Assembly: GCA_946699065.1 (NCBI GenBank)
Contig: CAMPDV010001024.1
Coordinates: forward strand, 83,420 to 147,419
From: Loxodes magnus
Lineage: Eukaryota > Ciliophora > Karyorelictea > Loxodida > Loxodidae
Direction of reading: 5' to 3'
Length of the DNA stretch: 64,000 nt
Within the stretch, counting starts at the first letter, position 1; each line of letters begins with the position of its first letter. Shown piece by piece: positions 10,026 to 21,939 of this stretch. Both the position numbers and the translations under genes were made by a program. The notes under the pieces are model-generated. The model did no database searches and had not been told where the DNA came from. It saw only the letters and a list, made by a program, of their open reading frames with translations.

Positions 10026-12359
10026 TCACCACATTGCAATTCTAAAATTGCAATCCATAGTCAGCATATACTTTGCTCCAGTCAGTCTACTAAATAGTTA
10101 ATTGAATGTTAAATTTGAACTTACCTATTATTAGTTAGTTGACTATTCTCCATTCAATATCCTTCCTAAGTTCCATCTTCGGATGTTGTAATCACTTGAT
10201 TAATTTCCAAATATACTTCCGTTACTTGATACCAACCATTGATTGTCCTTAGATAATGATAAACTACCCACACTGTCAGTGTGACCCGTAAGTGTACAGA
10301 TACATTATCCATTATTGATATTTCATATTCTTATGGTCTTGTCATAAGATCCAGATAAGATATAATTGTTGTTACTTGAGAATATTACCGAAAAGACATA
10401 AGAGGTGTGTCCCGATAAGACCTTTGTACATTATTGTGTTCTAGAGTTCCATAAACGAAGAGTTGAGTCTCACGATCCAGATATGATGTAAGTGGAATCA
10501 CTGGATATAGCCACAGATGATACATAATGTGTGTGACCACTCATGGTCTTACAGCTACCTGTCTTGACGTCCCATAGTCTCACCGTCTTATCATCACTTC
10601 CCGATACAATGAACTTTGAATCACTGGATATAGCCACAGATAATACAACATTAGTGTGACCACTCATGGTCTTACAGGTACCTGTCTTGACGTCCCATAG
10701 TCTCACCGTCTTATCATCACTTCCCGATACAATGAACTCTGAATCACTGGATATAGCCACAGCATATACAGAATATGTGTGACCACTCATGGTCTTACAG
10801 CTACCTGTCTTGACGTCCCATAGTCTCACCGTATTATCTCAACTTCCCGATACGATGAACTCTGAATCACTGGATATAGACACAGATGATAAATAACTAG
10901 TGTGACCACTCATGGTCTTACAGGTACCTGTGGCTATGTTGTAGATTCGAAGAGTTTTGTCATAAGATCCAGATACTATTAGGTTGGCATCTGAAGAGAT
11001 GGCCACGGAGGTGACACGATCAGAGTGTCCAGTGAGTATGTGTGGGTGTTCAGAAGAGATTGAGGTTAAGTTAGAGTTAGAGAGGTCGCAGTTGATGAAC
11101 TTGGTGTTGCGTAGGTTAGCTGATGTTAGGTTGGAATTGGCGAAATTGCAGGAGGTAAAAGTTGTGTCCGATAAATCAGAGTTAGATAGATCGATGTTTT
11201 ATAAATCTTATTTATTGAATTCGAATTTCATATAATTCAACATAGTTAACGAATTGGCTGCTACTATTTGCATTTTTGAGTTGTTCTTAGCCAAATTCAA
11301 TATCTATAAAAGATATTACTAAGTCTTCTCTGATTTTAGTTACACTAAATCGTAAACTATCATAGAATTTTTATATAAATTAATTATATCCTATGAATTA
11401 CCTAAGATAGCATTCATATATACTTTCCTATTTTAAAATTCACTAAGAATATTCTAGAGATTCTACACACTTTCTATCTAAAAATCCTATAATGAATACT
11501 TTATAACTTACATCGGCTAGCTTTATTATTAAATTTGAGACTATATTTATTATTATACTTATTAACTTTAAACCTTGCCTTACTCTTAAATTTATTCTTA
11601 AACTTTTTCACGATTCTCAATGAGAAGATTTTATTAGTCAATGCACTTATTTATCAAACTTACATAATCTTTAACATTAACCTCCTACTCTTGACTCATA
11701 ACCATGATCTCCTTTAACACTTAAACCGAAATTTCTTAGATGATCTTATAATTCTAATTAACGTTCTAATAGTTTAAAGCACTAATTCTCTTTATCTCAG
11801 CCTTCAATCCCTCAAACTCCTTAACTAATTCATTCAAAACATTTATATTAATATTGCACTCCTAACTCGATACTACCTTAAGAAACTTTAATTACTAATA
11901 CCTCACACTGATTACATTTATCTTCTTCAAAATCACTTCTATCTAGCTTATACTCCTCTAACAACCACTTGCTTCATTCTAACATATTATCTAGGTAACC
12001 TATCTGACTATATCACTAAACAAACAATAAAATTTCAAACTATTTTATTGCTCTTTTATCACTCTTACTTTCTACTAGTTTGTCTTTTCAGATAAGTCTT
12101 TTACCAGTTACATAAAATCGACTTATTACTCAAACCTACTTATTTCTTACATATAATATTCTTAAATTGAGAAATCCTTCAAATTCTACTCTTCTATATT
12201 AACTTATTAATTGTGAATCCTACAATTTATTTTATCAGTAACTCTTAGAACGTTTTGGATGCATTTAGCACATTGAACACAACCACAGCTAATAACTTTT
12301 GGCAATCTTTAACTTTAATCAAACACTTCTTTGCAATTTTAACAGATAGTAAAATCCAT
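10026..12359 (-). CDS. RING-like finger, pentapeptide and WD40 repeat protein
   Basis: About 777 residues from ATG 12359 to TGA 10026-10028. Domain order: residues 6-40 carry ICQNC, then CGCVQCAKC, a RING/B-box-like zinc finger; about 60-350 is helical and Gln-rich, with glutamines largely written TAA/TAG; about 390-430 has the A(N/D)LxxxxL/NSNLTSANL pattern of pentapeptide repeats; the rest is seven GH-WD repeats (GHTxxVxSVAISSDS then FIVSGSDDKTVRLWD), enough for one beta-propeller. TGA must be Trp in blades such as SGSWDNTVRLWD. The last strand reads KYMLTMDCNFRIAMW and the next codon is TGA, taken as the stop. Known proteins with RING plus WD40 are often ubiquitin ligases, and pentapeptide-WD40 proteins are common in ciliates. 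A scaffold or E3 role is inference. The blades are more GC-rich and repetitive than the N-terminus, consistent with recent repeat expansion. Confidence 0.85.
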
Positions 12360-13640
12360 TACTTATAATTTAACTAAAAAAAGTTTATCAATAAATACTA
12401 TATATTACAATGAAATTATATTTGAAAAAAAAATTAATTAAAAATAAGAATAATTAAATTTAAATGATAATTTTGAAAAAAAAATAGTACTAAATAAAAA
12501 AAATAGGAAAAATTAAAAATAAAATACTAAAAAATAATTTTAAAATACTAAAATATTTTTTGCAAAAATAAATTACTTTTTAAAATTACAAAAAATATGA
12601 TTATGCAATACTATTTATTACAATTATAAAAAATTAAAAATGCTTTTATTTAAATATTAAAAAATTTATTAAATAAACTTTAAATATCTTAAAAATTTTT
12701 ATTTATTTAACAAATTAATTTTACTAATAGTAAATGATAGTTAAAACTTTAAAATACATAAATTAAATACATAAATTAAATACAATTATAACTAAATAAA
12801 ACCTAAATAATAATTTTAAATAAAATAAAGCTTAACTTCTTATTTTTGAATAAACTTAAACAATCAAAAAATTAAAAAATTAATAAAATTAAAAATATTA
12901 AAATGTTTAGTTTTTAAATTGTTGAGAATAAATTTTATATCTAAAATATATAAATTTAATCACTTAATCTTTTTAACATACAACAATTAAAATTAAAAAT
13001 TTCTGCCTGCTTAACATTCATTATTATTAAAATTGAGAAAAACTTTTTGAACAAGTGAAAGAAAAATTTTATTAAACTTAAACCTAATTTAATATATAAA
13101 ATACTCAAATTTTTAATATATTAATATAATTTATTTCAAAACATTAAAAATATTCAATATCCTGGAATACTGTTATATAAAATACTTTGATTATAAAATT
13201 ATTTTACTAAAATTTTTTTTACAAATAACTGTTAAAATTAGAAATTGCATTTTAACAAATTTAAAAAACTTAAGAATCAATTTATATTTCATTTTGAAAA
13301 AAATCATTTTTTCCACAGCTAATGAAAAATTATTAAATCTCTACGTAACGAGAAAATAAAAAAAAAAATAAAAAAATTTATTATTAAATTAAAAAAATAT
13401 TGGATTTTTAAACTAAACGATATAAAATTGCAAAAATACTATGCTGACCAAAAAATTTCAAAAAAAATATAATTATAAAAAAAATAAAAATAAGGACTTA
13501 AGAAAAAAAATATTAGCAACGATTTTGAAATTTAAAATATAAAAATAAATATTAATTTAATATCAAATAACGATAAAAAAATTAAAATTGATTCCAAAAC
13601 AAAAAAAATTATCAAAATTTTAAATAATAATAATATTTAT
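12360..13640. other. AT-rich tract, no gene seen
   Basis: Upstream flank of the WD40 gene: very AT-rich with many A runs and no protein-like frame. The promoter must lie here, but no element can be named. Confidence 0.45.
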
Positions 13641-14440
13641 AAAAATAACGAATTAACGTGATCTACCATTATTAAATTTATCACGAGTAATTTATTATTT
13701 AAAAGTAAGTTCTCACTATAAATTTGCTTTGATCTTCGCATTCATATTCCTTGATAATTTTAAGATTAATTTCCTTTAGTTTTTCCGATGCTCCGAAAAT
13801 TATGTTTTATTGAAATCAAATACTGCCTTTAAGACATGATGATTTTCTTTATTTAGTAGATTATTTTTTTTTTGAAAAGAGTAAACCTTCACTTTGACTG
13901 TATATTCTAAATATATCTTACTGTTTATTTTATATAATTCTCTTTTATTTTTATCAAAATTGGTAGCAATTTCTTAATTTATCTCCTAAAAAAGATGCAA
14001 AATAGCATATCATTATTTTCCTATAGGGAATATATTTTGCTACAGGTTTTTATTCTATACCATTGGATAAATTTGTATTTAGAATTGTTCTGGTTTGCGC
14101 ATTTTAAAGTTAAAATAATTCTAACAACTTGCATTATAAATAAAGCATACCTTAAATTTGGTACAAGTGCTACATTAAAAAAATTTAATCTTAGTCCTGA
14201 ACCTTAATATTAAATAAACTTCATAGAGCTAAATAAATGATTAGTTCGCTGATAAAGATAATTAATAACTTTTATTAATTATTAATTCTCAATCAAAAGA
14301 AGTTCAAGAAGTTTGGCTAAATCTTGCTAATTGTTATGCTTTGATAAAGAAATATCTTGTTTCTCAAGTAAGATTTAATAAAAGAATATAAAAAAGAAGC
14401 TCCTAAAATGACGCATAAAATGCTAAAACATAAAAAACTT
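13640..14440 (-). pseudogene. Decayed or intron-containing gene remnant
   Basis: The minus strand holds several protein-like pieces in different frames: near 14440 a start MRHFRSFFFIFFYQILLEKQ that resembles a signal anchor, continuing to LAKLLELLLIENQQ; near 13900-14150 KMRKPEQFQIQIYPMV and FQEINQEIATNFDKNKREL; near 13690-13790 ASEKLKEINLKIIKEYECED. They cannot be joined in one frame, so it is either a pseudogene or a gene with introns that I cannot place. No family is recognised. Confidence 0.3.
13657..13685. other. Conserved hairpin type 2, copy a
   Basis: CGTGAT/ATCACG stem with a loop containing ACCATTATT, lying just beyond the 3' side of the minus-strand coding remnant. A second copy with a compensatory change is at 15861-15890. 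Confidence 0.5.
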
Positions 14441-14817
14441 ATATAAATTTGTAAGCAAAACTAACTAAATCTTGTAATAAAGAAGAGATTTTATAAACAT
14501 ACAAAAATAAAAATATAGCAAAATAAAATAAAGTTAGCAAAATATTTAAATATTATATACATTAATTTAAAGTCTTAATGTTTATAAATAACTTTTCAAA
14601 AGATATATTTTATAAGGGAATTCTTTTATTATTTTATAATGTATTTACCTTTATTTTAGGAGAAAATACTTAATATTTAGGTAATTCATAATGGAAAGAA
14701 GTTATTTCTAAATTTAACCTCTCTAATATGAAAACATACTTTATAATGAATTATATCTATTTCCTATTATGCTATATATCTCTTAGATGTAAGTATTATT
14801 TATAATTTAATTTAAAT

Positions 14818-15085
14818 AGGGTGGACTTTACCTCTAAAGGTTTCGAGAAGAATTCCCCAAGGATGAAATGAATCAGAAAACCTTCTAAGTGCTGGACTTG
14901 ACAAATCTTTTCATCATGGGTTGGAAATTTACCTGTTGGCGTCCTGTGCATTGGAGAATTGGAACCGCAACCTAGCCCACAATTAGAAGAGATATTACAA
15001 AGGGAATATTGGGAATTTAAAAACTTTTAAATTGACTTCTTATAGTGCTGCGTACCATTGAAGTGTTACGCGCACTTTAATCAAA
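14818..15085 (+). other. GC-richer block ending in hairpin type 1
   Basis: A stretch of raised G+C with several short self-complementary runs. It ends in hairpin copy b and TAATCAAA, like the block at 3205-3606. It could be a structured RNA or the 3' part of a small mobile element. No family is recognised. Confidence 0.4.
15044..15076 (+). other. Conserved hairpin type 1, copy b
   Basis: Stem AGTGC/GCACT, bulged T, stem GCGTA/TACGC, loop CCATTGA. Compared with 3573-3606, the third pair of the outer stem changes from A-T to T-A on both arms. Confidence 0.6.
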
Positions 15086-15860
15086 GCTTTTTTCATTAAA
15101 GAACTTTAGAGTCTTACTGAAGCCTGAAAGAAAGAATCAATGAGTAAAAATTTTTTATTTAAGTATCCTAATTTTCTATCTACTTTTAGAAAATTAAATA
15201 ATATGCATTCAATTGTAAATATAAACCTTCTTATATCTAAGCTTCCAACCTTATACTAGTCTATTTATCACAATTATAAAATTACAAGCAATCTATTATA
15301 TATATGAATGTATCGTATTTTCTTATCTTATAATGTGGGTTTTCAACTAGATAATAACGGTTTTATAACTACGTCTTAAAGTTGTAAGATAGAGTTATTA
15401 TTAATAGCAAGATTCCTTACTTCTTTACTTAATCTTATTTAAAATACCTTCTTAGATGGAAATATTTGCAAATCATCTATTACCCTATTATATTTAACTC
15501 TAATCTATATTAAAGAAGGTTCTTGCAAGACCTTAAAACTAATGAAACTAGATAAATTATCAGAATTAAAAAAGAGGTAAGAGATTGTAAAGATACCAAT
15601 ATAGGCATAAATCAAGAATAGAATGGAAAGTATCAGTAATCTAGCTTTCAGAAGATATTATATTTAATATTCCTTATATCAAATACAGCTTAATTAACTT
15701 AGCTAGTAAATTTGGAGGAATTCCAAATAAAAATCTGTGCTCTATATAAAAATTATCTATAAGAGAAAAGAAATTCTTTTAGCTCCATAGAACATAGACT
15801 AATTAGATAAAATTTCTAAACTTATATTTTAGATTGTATAAAATTAATTAATTAAATTAG
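15085..15860. other. AT-rich tract, no gene seen
   Basis: No convincing coding frame or RNA gene. Confidence 0.4.
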
Positions 15861-15890
15861 CGTGGTACCACCATTATTTGGTTCACCACG
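15861..15890. other. Conserved hairpin type 2, copy b
   Basis: CGTGGT/ACCACG stem with a loop containing ACCATTATT. The fifth stem pair is G-C here and A-T at 13657-13685. It also sits at the 3' side of minus-strand coding remnants. Confidence 0.5.
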
Positions 15891-15899
15891 AAAAATTAA

Positions 15900-16370
15900 A
15901 GAAACCAAATTTAATTATTAATAATAGGCTAGAATGTTTCTAGCTTCATCTGGTCTCTTTGCCTCTTTTCTTCTTCTCTCCGTTTTTATAATAAAAATTG
16001 ATTGTCTTCACTCTTCAAATACTTGTAACTCTTCCAAAGGCTGGAGTTAGAAGGGGTTAGAGAACTCTCCAATTTGAGTGTCAAATGACTCAATTAGGTT
16101 AATTCTTCTAAGCAATAATTATTTTAATCTCAGTCATGTCTTTGTTGTTTTCTATTTCCTGATTAGAATAGCGACATGTAGAATCAGGATAACTCTGAGA
16201 TCTGGATTTCGGTTTCCTCTAGTAGATCTCTCGTACCGATAGAGAGAACCCTCAAACAAATAAGGCTTATCACACAATGGGCCCATCCTTACTTGTTTGT
16301 GGAGGCATCTATTGAAAGAGTACTTGCAATGCAGACATGACTGCACCGGATTACCTACTCGGTCGACTAG
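15900..16370 (-). pseudogene. Cys-containing coding remnant, frame-shifted
   Basis: Minus strand, GC-richer than its surroundings. From about 16365 one frame reads SCLHCKYSFNRCLHKQ and then GPLCDKPYLFEGSLYR (C-x2-C-x6-C, zinc-finger-like). Near 16180 a second frame takes over (YSNQEIENNKDMTEIKIII). Near 15940 a third reads LLQKRREEEKRQRDQMKLE. The three frames suggest a decayed gene, perhaps from a mobile element given the type 2 hairpin next to its 3' end. The family is not recognised. Confidence 0.35.
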
Positions 16371-16379
16371 AATCCATTT

Positions 16380-17335
16380 AAAAAATGAGTTATGTATAAT
16401 AAAGCGATAATATGGTTAGAAGAAGGAAGTTAATAAGCAATATTATTAAAAGGGAAAACAATTAGCTAAATAAAATGTTTATAAATATAGTTTCCATTTA
16501 AGTATTTCATTAATAAAGCCAATAAAACTCTATAAGAGAGTAGCCTAAATAAACTAGAACCAACTAGCAGAACATAGTTTTAACTTAAACTAGCTTAATC
16601 TTTATTTATTGAGATAAAGATCTATAGAAAAGAAATGATCTGCTATTAAATCTAGCAATTTTACATTTTTAAGATTAATAGCACTAATATAATTTTGCTA
16701 GTGTCTTACATAATTATACTTAACTACTAAAGCTTAAATATATCAGCAGAGATATAAATATATTTAGTTATAAAGATTTGAATATAAAATAATAGACTTT
16801 AGCACTAGTAAACTATTTCTATAAAGCATAGTAATTAGCTAATAGAATGGTAAGAAGTAAAGTAATTTAAAGCTAAATATCTAAGAGAATTAAGTTAAGT
16901 AATAATAATGATTAAGTAATTATTATCTTATAAATTAAAAGTTTATATAAAAAGCTTATCTAGTTTATTAATTCTTAATACTAAAAATTTGCTCTAAAGC
17001 TGAAAATATTTAATCTGGTAATTAGAATGAAATCTATAAAAAGAAACTAAAAGCTATATATTTAATATATTTAAAAGGAATAACTCTTATATGATATTTT
17101 CTCTCTAGTATACCTTTCTTTTTAAGTTGAGTAAGCAGTTTAAATATTAAGGAATAGTTAAGAAAATTAATAGAATATTTAATGGTTGCTTTTGATTCTA
17201 TAGCTAAAAGAAATTAAGTATTACTTGAAGGCTTAAAATTAATCTAAGTAATAGAAATTCAAATTAAGTTTAAACTAATTTAATTGTTTTGAAATGCTAA
17301 AATCAAAAATACGTTTAATTTTATCTTTTACAAAA
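16380..17335. other. Intergenic, upstream of the polycystin gene
   Basis: AT-rich with no recognised gene. An in-frame ATG at 17294 offers an alternative, 14-residue-longer start for the downstream gene. Confidence 0.45.
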
Positions 17336-20300
17336 ATGCAAGAAAAGAACATCTCAAATTCTGATATGCTTCTTACATCACTAGCACATATTTAAAATCC
17401 TAAAGAGACTCTAAATAGCTAGTTAAATGATGAAGAGGTTATAAAAAAGGAAAAAATATAAGCACTTCAATAAGAGCAGGTAGTTGGTCTTGAGTCATAA
17501 ACTGATAAATAAGATTAAGATTTTTCGTAGAAAAGAAAAGACTCTAAGGTTCTAAGTTTACTTAAATACATAGTTTATTATGTTTTGTTATTCTTTGTTA
17601 TTTAAGATGAACTTAGATTGGAAGATGCTTATTTAGTAAACAGCTCATTTAGGCAGTGAATTAATACAATAGAAATGCATTAATTTAATGCAATAGAAAG
17701 CAAACAAGATTTTTCTTTATGATTTAATAAAAAATTCCCCATTGACTTATATCCAGATTTTACATTTCAATATCAAAAACTTGAACCTTATATGATCAAT
17801 TTCTACAACAAGTTGATTTCTTAAATAAGATTTACTTAAAGGAGAGCTAAGCTTATTAAGAATGATTCTCCTAAATATAAAGAATATGTAGAAAAAATTA
17901 AAGCAGCTACAAAACTTCCTTCTCATTTTGATAGCTCCATTGAAAGTGATGAGCCTTATGGTCCAAATAAAACGTTTGAATATACGAAAGCTGACTCTTT
18001 TGGAAACGGTGGATACGTTTATTATCTGTAAGCGATAGGTTATAATAGATCTGATTTTACTGAGTAATTTTGAAGAATGTGAAATAATGATTATGTAGAT
18101 GATCAAACAATAGTCTTCTACATAGATTTTGTTTCTTACAATGCTAATTTCTAACTATTCACTTATGTAGTTCTTTAATTCGATATTATGTAGAGTGGAA
18201 TTTGAAAACCAACAGAACAAATATAATCTATGCCTGTAGAGCTTTTTTATGGAAGCGACCGATGGTGAAGACTAATTCTAGAAATAATCTTAGCAGTTAT
18301 CAATATTTGAAACATTTTGCAAATACTAATTCAGATTAAATCATAAGCTTTACTTTCCTTACAAGATCATGAGCAAACTTAAGAAAATGTCTAATATTTA
18401 GAAGAAAGTAATTTTATAGAGCAAAACCAAGAAAACCAATTAAAAATTAAGTAAATCGAAGTAAATGAAAACTAGATTTTGTATTAAAGCCAAAATAAGT
18501 TAAACAGAGATAGTAAGTTAGACAATCTTAAGAAGCTAAAGTAAAGATTAGCTTACCGTAAATGAATTAAGCATATTATAAAAGCTATTAAGATCTAATT
18601 CAAGTAATTTTGGAATGTAATAGAAATAGTTTCTCATATTCTTATTTTGGGAGGCTTCTGCATGTGATTTTCATACATAAGATATGGGTTTAGAAAAGAT
18701 ATGGTTGATACCGATAAATATTCTTTAGGAAGTGATGAAATAATTGAGGAATTCAATAGCTTAGCAAGATTCTTTACTAACTATAGAAGAGTATAAGCAT
18801 TCAGTTTCTTTGTCCTTAGCATTGGAGTAATAAAATTCTGAAGTTTGATTCCTCAAGCTTCATTAATTTCCAAGACAATACAAAATGTCTAGGAATAAAT
18901 AAAATATTTACTAATTATGCTGATTAGCATTTCACTAAGCTGTGCATTTTTAGCTTACGTTAGATTTGGTAATGCCATTGAACAGTTTAATGATTTTAAA
19001 AAAGCTTTAGCTCATGTTTTCATTATAATGATATTCGAAACTGACAGTATGAGAGATAGCTATGATATGGATACTGCTTGGACTTGGATTTTGTATTTAG
19101 GTTGCCAAGTATTTGTAGCGTGAATTCTAATGAGTTGACTAGTAGCAATGATCTGTACTTACTATGATGAGGAAGACAGCAAAGTAGAGCTAAAAATTGG
19201 AAGATAAAAGTGAAGATTCCATTGAGTATATGAAATATGGAAGCTTTACAAAATAAAGGTAATTTAGATTAAATGTTTGCTTAAAAATAGAAGAAGAATA
19301 TCATTTCTACTTGCATAAGACATACTTTACCAAGAAATTAAGTAATTCAAATAAAAATATTACGAAGCAAACTAATAAGCTAATCTCTATAACTTTGACT
19401 TAGATTTCTCAGAAGTGATGAAATAATCCGATGCTTGAAGTAAAAGTGTGCAAACTGAAGAAAGTGAAAAGGATTTGAATCCACATATTATAAGGCATTG
19501 CAATATGAAAATAATAAACTTTTTGATTAATCTAATTTACTGGATAGTCTTACTTGGTATAATCATTCTCAATCTAAATCAAAAGCAAGTATATTTTGTT
19601 AGAAGCTCAATTTAATTACCTTTGGAAAGTAAGTAATTTAGCATTTAAGGATAGAAGATGAAGGATATTTAAAGTCCCTAAGAATGAGTATAATGATTCA
19701 AATTTTTCTTAACTAGCTACTTTGAATAAGCTGAAATTAATGAGCATAAATACTGATATTTCAATTATGAAAACTATTTAGTAAAATAAGAAACTCTTGA
19801 TTCAGGACCTATTTAAGTTACTATCAGATATTTTAATCTTAAGCAAAACTAAGTTTCTAATTTCAAAAAGTATTAAGAGTGAGAAAGGCCAAAACATAAT
19901 TTTGACTATTCATCTGCCAAATCTTCTGATGAGGTGATTGAAACTATCATAGGGCTATAAACAGACTAGCATTATTATTATTATGAGGGAAAAGGGTTTA
20001 ACAATAAAGGAGGATATATATTATACTTTTAACCAAATAATATTAGTCTAGTACTCAAAATGATAGCTGATGGAATTGCTAATCTAAAGATAAACAGTAT
20101 AGTAGTAGAATTCATTACTTATAACCCCAATCTTAACAACTTCATGTACACTTCCCTTGTTTTTATTTCAGAAGCCTAAGGTGGTATTAAATAGCATCAA
20201 AATTATTTACCTGCTAAAATGCAATATTATAAAACAAGTACAGATTACTTTAGACTTTTCTTAGAAATTATTTTCGTTTTAGTAACAATTTGTTTCATTA

Positions 20301-21657
20301 TTAAAGATACTAAATAAGTAGTAGGTTTAGCTAAGAAGTATAATAGATGGTATTAATTGAATATTTAATCTTAAACTAAATATTTTAAGTTTTTAAGATG
20401 GTAATCAAAGCCTGAGTGGATAAGAAAGCTAAACTTTATTTTCGATACTTCTATGATTACTGAAATCATTGTTCTGTTATTAGCAATTATTTCCATCATA
20501 AATTGAAGTTTGTTTATTTCAGTTGATAAATCATTTTCAAAGCTTCCTATTCAATCTTAATACGACAATTATTGGTATGATTTCTTTACAGTGGGATATT
20601 ATCGATATATATGGGCTCTTACAACTTGACTTTGCTTGCTGTTTTTATCTTTAAAGTTTTTAATAGCCCTTTCTAGTATTCGATCAATGAGAAATATATG
20701 AAATGCTTTCTTAATAGCTAGAAAGATTCTTTTTTACTTCTTATTGATGATATTTATTTTAATGCTTGCGTTTGCAAATTTAGGGTATTTTGCCTTCTCC
20801 CACTAGCTTTCTTAGTTTAATAATTTAGCTTCCTCTTGACTAAGCTGCTTTATATACCTAGTTTATGAATTCCAATACAACAAGCTAAAGAAAGCCGATT
20901 GAATAGTAGGTGATCTATTTATATTTCCCTACATTTTTATCCTAATTTTTATATTCATCAATATCTTCATTTCATCTAAAGAAAGAGCTTAAAGAAATCG
21001 CATAAAAAGTGCAGGAACGAAGAAATTCCTGAAATTGTAAGGATAATAGAAGTTAATAAAACTAAGATAGTGTAGAATATTAAAAAGTGCTATCGAAAGC
21101 GTTAGTTACTGAAAAAATAAGGAACTGATTTTAAAGAAAAACTTGATTATATCCAAGATAGAGATTTAGAGTGGTAAAGATAGAAATAAATAGAGCAAAT
21201 CCTGTAGAAGCTTTAAAACTTTGACATTGGAGTTCAGGAATCAAATGATGTATAAAAATGGAGTAAAACGTAATCGACCTAAATAATTGATCTACTAAAG
21301 AGTTTATAGTTCTATAGTTGCAACATTGAAAACTATATAACCTTTTCTAAAAATAAACAGCTACAAGGAAGAGAAGACTATTATCTTCTATAAGACTCTT
21401 AGACTATTCTAAACAAACTTATTATCTACTGGCATTACTGCAGATTAGTGAGATTAATATTAGAGGAGCAAAATGCCAAACTTGATTTACAAATCACGGA
21501 AATCTAGCAGCAGGTCAGCAAAAGCTATTAGATATTTTTAAGTTTAATAAAAGATAAAAGATTATAAATATCCATGCAAGAGTAACTCTATATATATGAC
21601 ATTTTGAAAGCAAAGAATGAAAGTTTAAAGCAGCTTAGAAACAATTTAAGAATTTGA
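17336..21657 (+). CDS. Tandem two-module polycystin (PKD2/TRPP-like) cation channel
   Basis: About 1,440 residues, ending at TGA 21655-21657. Polycystins are six-helix cation channels with a large extracellular TOP domain between S1 and S2. Here there are two. Module 1: S1 about 70-92; TOP with GNGGYVYYL and YIDFVSYNANFQLF (about 260), the family signature; S2 about 314; S3 about 431; S4-S5 about 490-543; pore FKKALAHVFIIMIF; S6 about 585-607. Module 2: S1 about 723-745; TOP with GGYILYF and VVEFITYNPNLNNF (about 923); S2 about 973; S3 about 1041; S4-S5 about 1090-1150; S6 about 1195-1215; then a coiled-coil, Gln-rich tail. The linker (about 620-720) looks coding (KWRFHWVYEIWKLYK). Near 21000-21090 the frame moves by -1: either one A is missing from A5 at 21004-21008, or there is an intron (14 nt at 21009-21022, or two of 16 nt). 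Two adjacent genes are the alternative. Typical PKD2 proteins carry one module. Confidence 0.8.
21004..21090 (+). other. Frame change inside the polycystin tail
   Basis: Upstream the frame reads FINIFISSKERAQRNRIK. Downstream the plus-strand frame one base earlier reads KIVQNIKKCYRKRQLLKK and stays protein-like to the stop. Candidate explanations: a missing A in AAAAA at 21004-21008; a 14-nt GT-AG intron at 21009-21022; or two 16-nt GT-AG introns at 21037-21052 and 21072-21087. Confidence 0.7.
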
Positions 21658-21939
21658 TATCTCAAACTTACTAAACTTTAGCTTTAAAGACTTTTAGTTT
21701 TACATTTCTATTTCACAATGTTATTAAATCAAATTATCATTAAAAATATACCTATATTACTTTCAAATTATCTAAAGTCAATAAAATAAAAAAGCACAAA
21801 TTATCACATCTTAACAATATTTAAAATATATATATAAGTAAGAAAATTAAATCATTATAAATCCATATGAGTATTCAACCTTTCTATCTAAGGTAAAAGA
21901 AATATTATATTTAAAACATAAAGCATCAAAACTAAAAAA

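Noticed and set aside
10090..10124. A 35-nt GTAAGT...TTTAG intron near the 3' end of the WD40 gene
   Set aside because: The unspliced frame completes a normal WD40 strand (KYMLTMDCNFRIAMW) followed at once by TGA. The spliced version gives an unrelated tail, so the simple reading was preferred.
13995..14207. A plus-strand 70-residue frame
   Set aside because: Its content is hydrophobic and motif-free, while the minus strand over the same bases has more protein-like frames.
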